Shown here one piece after another: positions 15,856 to 23,306 of a stretch of 64,000 nt of DNA. The translations under genes were made by a program, and so were the position numbers. This DNA is from JAGWAJ01 sp026707615 (GTDB lineage Bacteria > Acidobacteriota > Vicinamibacteria > Vicinamibacterales > UBA8438), in NCBI GenBank assembly GCA_965207595.1, contig CBDBMW010000012.1, forward strand, positions 2,418,001-2,482,000, read 5' to 3'. Below the pieces are notes generated by a model. It saw only the letters and a program-made list of their open reading frames with translations. It did not search any database and was not told the origin of the DNA. How positions within the stretch are numbered: position 1 is the stretch's first letter; each line of letters begins with the position of its first letter.

Positions 15856-17287
15856 ACCCCGCCGCCTCCGCCGTTCGCGCGGCAGCGGTTCCGGCCGCGA
15901 GCCCGGCCTGCCGGTGCGCCAGGGCCGCATCGAGGGCCGAGCGGGCTTCCGTTTCCGTCGCGCTGTCGAAGCGCACCGCGAAGGCGAGGAACGCGGTGAC
16001 GGTGACGAGCGCCCCGATGATGAAGAACGCCGTCGGCCAGGGGATGGCGCCCCGGAAGAGGAACCCGGCCAGGACGGCACCGGCGTTGCCGCCCGCGCCC
16101 ACGATCCCCGCGACCGACCCGAGCGCCTTCCTGTTGATGAACGGCACGACGGAGTAGGTCGCTCCCTCCGACATCTGCACGAAGAGGCTGAAGACGACCA
16201 GGGACGGGATGGCCAGAGCCAGCACCGGCATCTGCGAGAAGAGCATCAGGGCCAGCCCCTCGGCGAACAGCGCGAGGAAGAGCCAGCGTACGCGTCCCGC
16301 GAGTCCCCACCGGCGGCCGAAGAGATCGCCGACCGCGCCGCCGAGCGTGCGCGCGAAGACGTTCATGAGACCGAAGACCATCGCTGCCGCCCCGGCCCAC
16401 TGCACCGCCTGCACGGCGCTCATCGAGGCGAAGAAGTCGAAGTAGTCGAGGAAGTACAGCGCCAGCACGTTGTTCACGGTCAGCTCGATGCCGAAGCACG
16501 CGCCGTAGATGACGAAGAGGACCCAGACGCGAGGGTCGCGCGACGCGGCGGCGAACGATCCCTTGACGGTCTGCTTCGGCGGGAGCTTGCCCGCCGCGCG
16601 CAGCTCGCGGTAGTTCCCCTCCGGGGCGTCCTGGGTAAGGAAGTAGTAGGCGACGCCGACGAGCGCGCACATCGCTCCCGCGATGACCATCGCGACGCGC
16701 CAGCCGGCGGCGTCGCTCAACCCGAGGCCGGGCAGGAACTGGACGTTCGTGAACGGGATGTAGGCGCCCACCGTCAGGATGCCGAGCACGATCGGCATGA
16801 CGAGCTGCGTCACGCCGCCCCCGAGATTGCCCCATCCCGCGGTGGTGGCGTTGGCGGTGCCGACGACGTTGGGAGCGAACATCACCGACGTGTGGTACTG
16901 CGTGATCACGAACGAGGCCCCGATGACGCCGATCAGCAGCCGGAACACCAGGAAGGTCTGGAAGTCCTGCGCGAGCCCGATGCCCATGACCGGGAGCGAG
17001 CCGACCAGCAGGAGCCAGGTATAGGCCCTCCGCGGTCCGATGCGGTCGCACAGCCAGCCGATGAGAAGGCGTGCGACGACCGTGATGGCGACCGAGCCGA
17101 TGACCAGCCAGCCGATCTGCGACTGTGTCAGCGCCATCTCGTCGCGGACGATCTTCATGAGCGGCGCGATGCCGAACCAGGCGAAGAAGCAGAGGAAGAA
17201 CGCGAACCACGTCATGTGGAACGCGCGCATCTGCGGGGTGTCGATGCTGAACAGCCGAATCCGCGTTGCCTTGCTGGTGACCTCCAT
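15854..17287 (-). CDS. Nitrate/nitrite transporter, MFS NNP family
   Basis: 477 residues with about twelve membrane helices. It belongs to the nitrate-nitrite porter family (NarK/NrtP/NasA). GWGNLGGG near residue 150 is the nitrate-signature glycine motif, and ARLLIGWLCDRIGPRRAY is the MFS loop 2-3 motif with Arg residues that bind anion. It should import nitrate across the inner membrane for the reductases encoded downstream. GGAGG lies eight bases before ATG 17287. It is the first gene of the operon, with a sigma-54 promoter match about 105 bp upstream. The TAG stop codon is shared with the dispersed repeat. Confidence 0.92.
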   Translation of the reverse strand: MEVTSKATRIRLFSIDTPQMRAFHMTWFAFFLCFFAWFGIAPLMKIVRDEMALTQSQIGWLVIGSVAITVVARLLIGWLCDRIGPRRAYTWLLLVGSLPVMGIGLAQDFQTFLVFRLLIGVIGASFVITQYHTSVMFAPNVVGTANATTAGWGNLGGGVTQLVMPIVLGILTVGAYIPFTNVQFLPGLGLSDAAGWRVAMVIAGAMCALVGVAYYFLTQDAPEGNYRELRAAGKLPPKQTVKGSFAAASRDPRVWVLFVIYGACFGIELTVNNVLALYFLDYFDFFASMSAVQAVQWAGAAAMVFGLMNVFARTLGGAVGDLFGRRWGLAGRVRWLFLALFAEGLALMLFSQMPVLALAIPSLVVFSLFVQMSEGATYSVVPFINRKALGSVAGIVGAGGNAGAVLAGFLFRGAIPWPTAFFIIGALVTVTAFLAFAVRFDSATETEARSALDAALAHRQAGLAAGTAAARTAEAAG

Positions 17288-17370
17288 CGACGGCGCCTCC
17301 GACGCGTATGCCCGAAAAAGCAGCGTGGCCGCCGGATGCGGGGGCAGCGTCGATCCGCATCGGCGGCGTT

Positions 17371-17380
17371 CCCTATAGGG
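17371..17380. promoter_or_regulatory. Perfect 10-bp palindrome at predicted operon start site
   Basis: CCCTATAGGG is self-complementary and lies about 12 bases downstream of the -12 element of the minus-strand sigma-54 promoter, right at the expected transcription start. It could be an operator for a repressor or a chance palindrome. Confidence 0.3.
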
Positions 17381-17392
17381 GGATGGCGCCTA

Positions 17393-17407
17393 GCAAGACT
17401 CGGGCCA
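17393..17407 (-). promoter_or_regulatory. Sigma-54 promoter of the nitrate assimilation operon
   Basis: On the minus strand the sequence is TGGCCCG-AGTC-TTGC, against the sigma-54 consensus TGGCACG-N4-TTGC. There is one mismatch, and the spacing is exactly right. The predicted start near 17381 gives a leader of about 95 bases before the transporter ATG. Nitrogen-assimilation genes are classic sigma-54 targets, so the position makes biological sense. Confidence 0.65.
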
Positions 17408-17945
17408 GCTCTGCGCTCAGGGAAGCGTGAAGCGCCTTGCCATCAACAACGACGGGGCCCGTTCGCGCGACGCGGAGTGCGGAGCCACGGTGCCGGGCGG
17501 CGGCGATTCCACATACCTGTGAGGTTGGACTTGCACTGGGCACATTTGTGGCGCGGTGACGGTCCGACGCCCTTCTCCGATCCGCCTCATCGCTGCCTCA
17601 CGCCATCAAGTGCGAACAGGAATGTAGGTGCCCGCGGGGTCATTCGACAAAGTGGTCAACCACCATAGGGGGTGCGAGCCGCGACCCCGCGCCCACAGCG
17701 GGTTCGCTGGGGCAGGCCCGAGAGATCCGTCGGAAGAGCCACGGCCGAGCGTTGTGAGGCCCGACGCCGTCGACCACCTGGCGGACGTGGTGGGTCCTCC
17801 GCTGGCCGGCCGCCTGGTGGACGAGTGCCGGATGCCTGCGGCACGGGGGCGGGGTGGAGCGTAAGGGGCGCGCACCGCCGGCAGGAAGAGGAATGTCACC
17901 GACCATCGCGGAGATCGACAAACCCGATCCCGCCCTGCGTCCGAC

Positions 17946-17962
17946 TTGGCACGCGACTTGAT
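17946..17962 (+). promoter_or_regulatory. Sigma-54 promoter of the porin gene
   Basis: TTGGCACG-CGAC-TTGAT matches TGGCACG-N4-TTGC perfectly in the -24 block and in 3 of 4 bases in the -12 block, with exact spacing. It points towards the porin gene and away from the nitrate operon, which has its own sigma-54 match. The predicted start is near 17974, so translation should begin after that point, which supports the GTG at 18024. Confidence 0.65.
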
Positions 17963-18023
17963 TGCCTCGCCGTGCATGCGAAACTGCTTTCCGCTCTCCG
18001 GCGGCCCGCGGGCGCATCGGCAC

Positions 18024-19460
18024 GTGGTCGACCGGGTCTACCTGGCAGTGGTCGTGCCGCTCGCACTTGCCATCGTGGTTCTCTCTCTCTCGCCCGTCGC
18101 CGCCCAGCTCGGTGAGTCCGATCCGATCGATGCCGACGCTTCGTCGATCGCCTCGCGTTTCGAGCCCGAGGCGCTGGCGGCGTCGGAGGCACCTCCGGCT
18201 CCCGCCGCAACGGACGCCTCGTCGGACTGGCGCGAGATTCTCCCGGGGCTCACCCTCGGCTCCGAGATTCGCCTGCGCAGCGAGAGCCGGCGCAACACCG
18301 GGTTCGACCGCGCGCGCGCGGGCAACGACGAGGACTATCTCCTGTCGCGTTACCGGGTCGGCCTGACCTGGGAGCCCAGCGCGCGCGTGACCGGGGTCGT
18401 CGAGCTGCAGGATGCCCGGATGCTGGGCGAGGAGGCGATCAGCGACCGCCGGGCGCCGAACATCTACGTGGACCCTCTCGACCTCCACCAGGCGTACCTC
18501 GACGTGGGCTTGCCCGGGTCGGCGTCCGTCCCGATCTGGCTCCGGATCGGCCGGCAGAAGCTCGTCTACGGAGCCCAGCGGATGGTCTCACCGCTCGAAT
18601 GGGTGAACACCGCCCGCGTGTTCGACGGTGCCCGGATCAGGCTCGATGCCGGTAGGGGCCGCGGCCTCGACGCCTTCGCCACGCGCCTCGTTCCCGCGCG
18701 TCCGACCGGCTTCAACGATCACGCGCCGACCGGGAGCCGCATGTTCAACAGCCAGCTCCACGGCGTCTACTACCACGACGCGTCGCTGCTGCCGAGAGGA
18801 CGGGTGGAGGGCTACTGGCTGCTGCGGCGGGAGGCGGGCCTCGACGACGCGGTCCAGACCGTCGGCGCCCGGGTCGACGCGGTCTACGGCCCGTGGGCCC
18901 TCGATGCCGAGCTCGCCCGTCAGGGCGGGCGCTACGGCGGCGTGCCCCACCGCGCGGCCCTGCTGCACATGGGCGGGGCGTTCACCGCGGAACTGCCGGG
19001 CCGGCCGAGGCTGGGCGCGGCGTTCAACTACGGGAGCGGCGACGACGATCCGCACGACGGCGTCCACGCCACGTTCGACCAGCTCTATCCGCTGGGTCAC
19101 GCCTACTACGGCATTGTCGACCTGTTCGCGCTCCAGAACCTCCGCAACACGGAGGTCACGGTGGAGGCCGCGCTGCCCGCGAGCATAGAGCTGCGCGTGG
19201 GCGTTCAGGACTTTGCGCTCGCCGCGCCCGGCGCCGACGCCTGGTACGACGTGGGCGGCGCGGTGGTCCACCGGGCCGTCGGCGAGACGCTCTCCCCGCA
19301 CGTGGGCAACGAGGTGGACGTCACCATCCGGGTCCCCGTCGGTGACGTGGGACTCGAGGTGGGCTACGGCCGCTTCTTCGGCGGAGCGTACCTGCGGGAC
19401 GCCGGCTTCGCGCAGCGAACGGCCGACTTCCTCTACGTGCAGACGACTCTCGGATTCTGA
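18024..19460 (+). CDS. Alginate-export-type outer-membrane porin
   Basis: 478 residues from GTG 18024. A signal peptide (VYLAVVVPLALAIVVLSLSPVAAQ) is followed by a short Ala/Pro linker and then a beta-barrel of the alginate-export (AlgE-like) family: YRVGLTWEP, GVVELQDARML, WLRIGRQKLVYG, GVYYHDASLL, GAAFNYGSGDDD and the C-terminal FLYVQTTLGF with terminal Phe. These barrels in non-alginate bacteria are general or anion-selective porins. Its position opposite a nitrate operon, with a matching sigma-54 promoter, suggests nitrate uptake across the outer membrane (inference). ATG 17976 is an alternative start but falls at the predicted transcription start. Confidence 0.82.
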   Translation: MVDRVYLAVVVPLALAIVVLSLSPVAAQLGESDPIDADASSIASRFEPEALAASEAPPAPAATDASSDWREILPGLTLGSEIRLRSESRRNTGFDRARAGNDEDYLLSRYRVGLTWEPSARVTGVVELQDARMLGEEAISDRRAPNIYVDPLDLHQAYLDVGLPGSASVPIWLRIGRQKLVYGAQRMVSPLEWVNTARVFDGARIRLDAGRGRGLDAFATRLVPARPTGFNDHAPTGSRMFNSQLHGVYYHDASLLPRGRVEGYWLLRREAGLDDAVQTVGARVDAVYGPWALDAELARQGGRYGGVPHRAALLHMGGAFTAELPGRPRLGAAFNYGSGDDDPHDGVHATFDQLYPLGHAYYGIVDLFALQNLRNTEVTVEAALPASIELRVGVQDFALAAPGADAWYDVGGAVVHRAVGETLSPHVGNEVDVTIRVPVGDVGLEVGYGRFFGGAYLRDAGFAQRTADFLYVQTTLGF

Positions 19461-19519
19461 TCTCCGGCCCTGAGCCCTCATGCTACGCTAGACCTCGGGA
19501 GCGGGTTCCGCCGAGGTTC

Positions 19520-19726
19520 ATGACGTTTCGGATAGAGCTTGACCGCGAGGACGACGGTCGGTGGTTGGCTGAGGTGCCGGCCCTCTCCGGCGTCATGTGC
19601 TACGGGCAGTCACGGGCGGAGGCGGTCGCTCGCGTCCAGGCGCTGGCGCTTCGGGCAATTGCGGATCGGTTGGAGCACGGCGAAGCCGAACCCGCGCTGC
19701 TGGCGCTGTCGTTCGAGGCGGCGTGA
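19520..19726 (+). CDS. hicB: HicB-family antitoxin (toxin partner decayed)
   Basis: A 68-residue HicB-type protein with the partial RNase H-like fold. FRIELDREDDGRWLAEVPAL then SGVMCYGQSRAEAVARVQAL matches the HicB core. It lacks the C-terminal DNA-binding extension, as in short HicB proteins. HicB blocks the HicA mRNA interferase. A hicA start overlaps the stop codon by four bases (GTGA), the normal coupling, but only a relic of hicA remains. The start is ATG 19520, with GAGG upstream. Confidence 0.8.
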   Translation: MTFRIELDREDDGRWLAEVPALSGVMCYGQSRAEAVARVQALALRAIADRLEHGEAEPALLALSFEAA

Positions 19727-19789
19727 GTCGGCCCCAAGATGTTGGCGCGTATTGCGCGGCGGACAGGACTCCAGCCAGAGGATCTGTAA
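19723..19789 (+). pseudogene. hicA: Internally deleted hicA relic
   Basis: GTG 19723 overlaps the hicB stop and begins MSRP, like HicA N-termini. After a one-base frame change the sequence reads KMLARIARRTGLQPEDL and stops at TAA 19787, which resembles the HicA C-terminus (GTLR-IARDAGL-xEEL). The middle 45 or so residues, including the catalytic His and RNA-binding strands, are gone. Confidence 0.55.
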
Positions 19790-19844
19790 GCGAGCGCGCC
19801 TGCCGCCGGCTGGAGCCAAGACCGATCAGCCGCCCGCAGAGTGT

Positions 19845-19925
19845 CTACAGCGCGAAGCGATTCGGGAGGCGGGCGCGACAGGCCGAAGAGGGTTTCGGCT
19901 GCGACGGGCGCGAGAGCAGGAGCAT
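19845..19925 (-). pseudogene. Possible relic of a PIN-type toxin downstream of the CopG antitoxin
   Basis: ATG 19925 overlaps the stop codon of the CopG-like antitoxin (TGATG) and starts MLLL, as in VapC PIN toxins (MLLLDTNV), but the frame closes after 26 codons. Another frame just after the start reads VAAETLFGLSRPP, reminiscent of a PIN-domain central helix. This looks like the same deletion pattern seen for the other toxins here, but the evidence is thin. Confidence 0.3.
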
Positions 19926-20185
19926 CAGAGCGGCGGGTGCGTGCGACTCCGCCGAGCGTTCTCGACGGCCTTCCGGAAGTCCTGTTCGGCCTGCTGGAGA
20001 TCCCGCAGATCGGTGTCGCTCAGGTGAGCGTTCGAGAACAGCTCCGGAGGCCAGCGAGAGAGTTCTTCAACGGCACGCTGGCACGATTCCACGATCAACC
20101 GGTTCCGACTCGTACCCCGCTCCGCTGCGATCCGATCCAGACTGGCCAGCAGCGCCTGCGGCAGATGAACGCTCGTGTTCGGCAT
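19925..20185 (-). CDS. Ribbon-helix-helix (CopG/VapB-like) antitoxin
   Basis: 86 residues. MPNTSVHLPQALLASLDRIA then AERGTSRNRLIVESCQRAVE is a standard ribbon-helix-helix DNA-binding domain (strand, helix, turn, helix). The C-terminal half (SDTDLRDLQQAEQDFRKAVE) is a charged helix that would wrap a toxin. I chose ATG 20185, because the RHH strand begins directly after it. The stop codon overlaps an ATG of a very short frame downstream, so the toxin partner seems lost. Confidence 0.78.
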   Translation of the reverse strand: MPNTSVHLPQALLASLDRIAAERGTSRNRLIVESCQRAVEELSRWPPELFSNAHLSDTDLRDLQQAEQDFRKAVENARRSRTHPPL

Positions 20186-20309
20186 AACGCTCCTACCCAA
20201 ACATGTCATACCACGTCGGCAGGCTGCCCTCGCCGCCGCCCGCAGTGCGGCAGCGGGTCGTCGCGTGCGCTATGATCGGACCTGAATTCGGTTCGTTTTC
20301 GAGGTGTTC

Positions 20310-20588
20310 ATGCCGACGACAGTCGTCAGTCTGAGCGAATTCAAGGCCAGGGCAGCGCAGATGCTCGCCGACATGAAGGCCACCGAGCGCGAGGTCGTCC
20401 TGACGCAACGCGGGGCGGCGAGCGCGGTGGTGCAGGACTTCGAAGCGTATGAGCGCCAGCGAAATGCGCTTCTCATGTTGAAGCTCATGGTGCAGGGTGA
20501 GGCTGACATCCAGGCGGGGCGGACGACTCCGCAGGATCAGGTGTTCGCGGAGATCAAGGCTGGCTTGACCACGCCGGCGGATGGCTGA
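20310..20588 (+). CDS. Phd/YefM-family antitoxin
   Basis: 92 residues. MPTTVVSLSEFKARAAQMLA then EREVVLTQRGAASAVVQDFE is the Phd/YefM fold that binds operator DNA and represses its own operon, and the C-terminal tail would inhibit the toxin. I chose ATG 20310 over GTG 20304 two codons earlier. A TATGAT -10-like box lies at 20271-20276. The last eight bases overlap the ParE-like toxin gene, so translation is coupled. This is the only toxin-antitoxin pair in the window with both members intact. Confidence 0.85.
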   Translation: MPTTVVSLSEFKARAAQMLADMKATEREVVLTQRGAASAVVQDFEAYERQRNALLMLKLMVQGEADIQAGRTTPQDQVFAEIKAGLTTPADG

Positions 20589-20904
20589 CTTCAAGGTTCT
20601 GTGGACCGAGGCGGCGAAGCTCGACCTTCAGCTCATCGTCTCGTTCATTGCCGAAGGGAGCCCCGCTCGTGCCCTTGAGGTGTCGCAGCAGGTGGAGCGG
20701 CGCTGCAGGGCTCTCGGCTCCTTCCCGGAGCGGGGTCGCATCGTCCCCGAGCTGAGAGCGGTGGGCGTTCTCGTCTACCGGGAGCTGATCGAAGGGCGAT
20801 GGCGCATCGTGTATCGATTCGATGCGGATCGTGTCCACGTCACGGCGGTTCTCGACGCCCGTCGCGATCTGTCCAGCCTGCTGCTCGAACGGCTGGGCCG
20901 ATGA
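20581..20904 (+). CDS. ParE/RelE-family toxin
   Basis: 107 residues of the ParE/RelE superfamily: WTEAAKLDLQLIVSFIAEGS near the N-terminus, FPERGRIVPELRAVGVLVYR in the middle, and WRIVYRFDADRVHVTAVLDA towards the end. The three Arg-rich strands fit ParE-type gyrase poisons or RelE-type ribosome-dependent RNases; the sequence alone does not decide which. The gene starts at ATG 20581 inside the end of the antitoxin gene. No truncation is seen. Confidence 0.88.
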   Translation: MADFKVLWTEAAKLDLQLIVSFIAEGSPARALEVSQQVERRCRALGSFPERGRIVPELRAVGVLVYRELIEGRWRIVYRFDADRVHVTAVLDARRDLSSLLLERLGR

Positions 20905-21010
20905 GCGTCGGCAGTGTCCCCGCGGTCCGGTCGGTGCTGGGGGCTGCCGAAATCCACAGCGTTCCCTTCTGCGGCGCAAGCTCCTAGACTGTTGGCAGGG
21001 AGGGGCGACG

Positions 21011-21382
21011 ATGCGAACGGGCTTGATCGCGCTGTGTGCTGCGCTCGGGTGCGCCGCCGGCTGTCAGCAGGCTCCGCTGGACGACTTGCGCGGCGGGGCC
21101 CAGGAAGTGTTCGACGACGCGCGGAACCGGGTCGAGGCGATCGGCGAGCTCTCGACGGAGGAGCTGCGCGAGATCTGGGCCATCGAGTACCGCACCGTCT
21201 TCGTGGCCGACGCCGACATGGGGACCCTGGACGAGCGCCTGAACGTCCTCGGCCAGGAGCGCTGGGACTGCTACCACGTGAGCGAGGAGGAGGACGGGAC
21301 GGTCTTCTACTTCAAGCGTCGGAAGTCGAACGCCCTCGCCCACCTCACGAACCTGCTTCGGTTGGGCGCCATCGCGTTCTGA
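21011..21382 (+). CDS. Small lipoprotein, DUF4177-like
   Basis: 123 residues. The signal peptide ends in CAAGC, with the lipidated Cys probably at residue 18. The mature part contains EYRTVFVADADMGTLDERLN then VLGQERWDCYHV and FYFKRRK, the strand-helix-strand pattern of DUF4177 proteins (a short domain with LN-LG-EGW). It ends with a hydrophobic helix (HLTNLLRLGAIAF). GGGAGGGG lies just before ATG 21011. Function unknown. Confidence 0.7.
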   Translation: MRTGLIALCAALGCAAGCQQAPLDDLRGGAQEVFDDARNRVEAIGELSTEELREIWAIEYRTVFVADADMGTLDERLNVLGQERWDCYHVSEEEDGTVFYFKRRKSNALAHLTNLLRLGAIAF

Positions 21383-21521
21383 GGCCGCCGGCGCGGGGGC
21401 GTGGTGTCCGCGAACTCCTGACCCGGTCGGGGCTCGCCCGCTCGAGCCGGGCGCAACCCTGGCGGGCGCCCTCGGCCCGGCGTTCGGGGCGGGCCACGGA
21501 GCAGGCGGGCTCGACGGTCGG

Positions 21522-22019
21522 TCAGTCGCAGGCGATCAGCTTCCGGGCCGGGTTGGCCATGTTGGCCAGGATGCGCCACCCGCCGTCCACCTTGGCGAAG
21601 AGGTAGCTCGACGCTCCGCTCATCAGCACCGTCCCGTCCGTCCGGTAACGCGTGAAGTACGCGCTCAGCAGGGCGGTGCCCGCGTTGATCACGCAGATCT
21701 CGGTGCGGTCTGTCTCCGAGCGATCGTAGCGCTCGGGAGCGAGCTGCCGGTGGATGGCGTCGAAGGAGGCCTCCGTCTCCGCCGCCGTCCCCAGGACGGT
21801 CGCGCCGCCCGCTCCGATGCGGAACGACGGGGCGGAGTAGACCTCGGCCGCGATCACGTCCGTGCGCCGGGTGGAGAACGCTTCGATGTAGGCGTCCCAC
21901 GCCGCGCGCACCTCTTCCTTCACCTTCGCCTCGGGCAGGTCCTGGGCGGCGAGCCCCGGAGCGAGCGACACGCTCAGCAGAAGGGCCAGAGCGGCGGACG
22001 ATGCGGCTCGGTGGGGCAT
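21522..22019 (-). CDS. Exported SnoaL/NTF2-like protein
   Basis: 165 residues. A signal peptide (SSAALALLLSVSLAPGLAAQ) is followed by a cone-shaped NTF2-like domain: VRAAWDAYIEAFSTRRTDVI, AETEASFDAIHRQLA, CVINAGTALLSAYFTRYR and GGWRILANMAN. These periplasmic domains (often DUF4440) are binding or scaffold proteins, sometimes isomerases. No catalytic residues can be assigned. The frame is open upstream only because it runs through the tRNA-Leu gene; ATG 22019 is the true start. Confidence 0.75.
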   Translation of the reverse strand: MPHRAASSAALALLLSVSLAPGLAAQDLPEAKVKEEVRAAWDAYIEAFSTRRTDVIAAEVYSAPSFRIGAGGATVLGTAAETEASFDAIHRQLAPERYDRSETDRTEICVINAGTALLSAYFTRYRTDGTVLMSGASSYLFAKVDGGWRILANMANPARKLIACD

Positions 22020-22040
22020 GGGACTCCTCGATGGGGATGA

Positions 22041-22128
22041 TGGTGCGGAAGGGGGGATTTGAACCCCCATGAGCCTTCGGCTCGCCAGCCCCTCAAGCTG
22101 GTGCGTCTGCCAGTTCCGCCACTTCCGC
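22041..22128 (-). tRNA. tRNA-Leu (anticodon GAG)
   Basis: An 88-base class II tRNA including encoded CCA. The acceptor stem GCGGAAG pairs with CTTCCGC, the anticodon stem CCAGC/GCTGG encloses TTGAGGG (anticodon GAG, reading CUC), the long variable arm is GCGAGCCGAAGGCTC, and the T arm is GGGGGTTCAAATCCCCC. Confidence 0.95.
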
Positions 22129-22182
22129 AAGTGGATGGGGAGCAGGGCGCCGGCGCGCCCTCGCGGGCGCGTCCCCGGCCGG

Positions 22183-22521
22183 CTACTGCGGCTCCTGGTC
22201 CGGCGTGCCGCCCGCCGGGGGCGCCGGCACCGTCTCGACCGCGGTGACGTCCGCGGACTCGACCCCGCTCACGACCGACCCGGGCTCCTGCTGGCCCATG
22301 ATGGCGAGCACGAGCGCGCCGATCATGAACATCGCGCCGAGGACGGTGGTGGCGCGCGTGAGGACGGTGGCGCCGGAGCGCGCCCCGAACGCGGCCTGCG
22401 TGCCGCCCCCGCCGCCGAACGCGGCCGCCACGTCGCCGCCCTTGCCCTGCTGCAGGAGCACGATCAGCACGAGCAGCAGGCACACGACGACGTACACACC
22501 GGTTACTACCATGCCAAGCAT
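22183..22521 (-). CDS. secG: Preprotein translocase subunit SecG
   Basis: 112 residues with two membrane helices (VVVCLLLVLIVLLQQGKGGD and VLGAMFMIGALVLAIMG) flanking the conserved GGDVAAAFGGGG-QAAFG loop. It is part of SecYEG, the inner-membrane protein export channel. The C-terminal Glu/Pro-rich tail is cytoplasmic or periplasmic and variable. ATG 22521 is used; ATG 22512 is also possible. A TATAAT on the minus strand (22530-22535) sits only eight bases before 22521. It follows tpiA by 17 bp in the gapA-pgk-tpiA-secG order common to many bacteria. Confidence 0.92.
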   Translation of the reverse strand: MLGMVVTGVYVVVCLLLVLIVLLQQGKGGDVAAAFGGGGGTQAAFGARSGATVLTRATTVLGAMFMIGALVLAIMGQQEPGSVVSGVESADVTAVETVPAPPAGGTPDQEPQ

Positions 22522-22529
22522 AGCGAACG

Positions 22530-22535
22530 ATTATA
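22530..22535 (-). promoter_or_regulatory. -10 box (TATAAT) upstream of secG
   Basis: A perfect TATAAT on the minus strand in an otherwise G+C-rich region. It lies between the tpiA stop and the secG start, so secG and the tRNA-Leu may have their own promoter. No good -35 is visible, and the leader would be almost absent. Confidence 0.4.
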
Positions 22536-22538
22536 CCT

Positions 22539-23306
22539 CTATCCCGCCGCCCGGCGGGCCGCGGCCACGATCTCGGCGAAGCTGGCGGGATCGAGGCTCG
22601 CGCCGCCGACGAGGGCGCCGTCGACGTCCGCCTGGCCGGCGATCGCCTCCGCGTTGGCCGGCTTGACGCTCCCCCCGTAGAGGAGCCGGCACGCGTCGGC
22701 CGCGTCCGCGCCGCCGAGACCGGCGAGGCAGCGCCGGATGTGCGCGTGCGCGTCCTGGGCCTGGTCCGGCGTTGCGGTGCGTCCGGTCCCGATGGCCCAC
22801 ACCGGCTCGTAGGCGACGACGAGGGCGGCCAGCTCGGCCGGTGTCACGCCGGCTAGGCTCCCGTCGATCTGCCGGGCCAGCACGGCCGGCGTCTTGCCGG
22901 CCTCCCGCTGGTCGAGCGTCTCCCCGACGCAGACGATCGGTGTCAGCCCGGCGTCGATCGCGGCGCGCGTTTTGCGGGCGACCAGGGCGTCGTCCTCCCC
23001 GAAGAGCTGGCGCCGCTCGGAATGCCCCAGGATGACGTGGCTGGCCCCGGCGCCGGCCAGCATCCCCGGGCTGATCTCGCCCGTGAACGCCCCCTCGGGG
23101 GCCCAGTGGAGGTTCTGCCCGGCGACCGCGATCCGCGTATCCCGGCAGGCGTCCGCCACCGCGCCCAGGGCCGTGAACGGCGGCGCGAGCACGACGTCGG
23201 CATCCGTGACGGCGGCCACCCGGGGCGCGAACGCCGTCACGAAGGCGACGGCCTCCGGCACCGTCTTGTGCATCTTCCAGTTGGCGGCGAGCAGCGGTGT
23301 CCTCAT
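22539..23306 (-). CDS. tpiA: Triosephosphate isomerase
   Basis: 255 residues, full length. It interconverts dihydroxyacetone phosphate and glyceraldehyde 3-phosphate. The active-site Lys is in AANWKMHK (about K11), the electrophilic His in ILGHSERR and the catalytic Glu in AYEPVWAIGTG; the phosphate loop is LYGGSVKPAN. It overlaps the pgk stop by four bases (ATGA), so the two are translationally coupled. Confidence 0.97.
   Translation of the reverse strand: MRTPLLAANWKMHKTVPEAVAFVTAFAPRVAAVTDADVVLAPPFTALGAVADACRDTRIAVAGQNLHWAPEGAFTGEISPGMLAGAGASHVILGHSERRQLFGEDDALVARKTRAAIDAGLTPIVCVGETLDQREAGKTPAVLARQIDGSLAGVTPAELAALVVAYEPVWAIGTGRTATPDQAQDAHAHIRRCLAGLGGADAADACRLLYGGSVKPANAEAIAGQADVDGALVGGASLDPASFAEIVAAARRAAG

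Larger units (their letters stand above)
17288..18023. other. Divergent control region between nitrate operon and porin gene
   Basis: This intergenic region of over 650 bp has no convincing gene. A plus-strand frame at 17628-17864 is open for 77 codons but has no recognisable family or good start signal. The region holds two sigma-54-type promoters facing outward (17393-17407 and 17946-17962), a perfect CCCTATAGGG palindrome at 17371-17380 next to the predicted operon transcription start, and a GTGGT-CA-ACCAC inverted repeat at 17652-17663. Sigma-54 genes need an upstream activator site, so the central region is where NtrC-like binding would be expected. I found no exact NtrC consensus. Confidence 0.6.

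Noticed and set aside
13143..17360. 1405-codon minus-strand open frame
   Set aside because: It overlaps the transporter, nitrite reductase and FeS genes in another frame and has low-complexity composition.
17628..17864. Possible small gene in the nitrate/porin control region
   Set aside because: 77 codons open, but no good start signal, no family resemblance, and it lies between two strong promoter candidates. Kept only as intergenic.
22020..22130. N-terminal extension of the NTF2-like protein
   Set aside because: The extra 37 residues are read through the tRNA-Leu gene on the same strand, and the signal peptide starts at ATG 22019.
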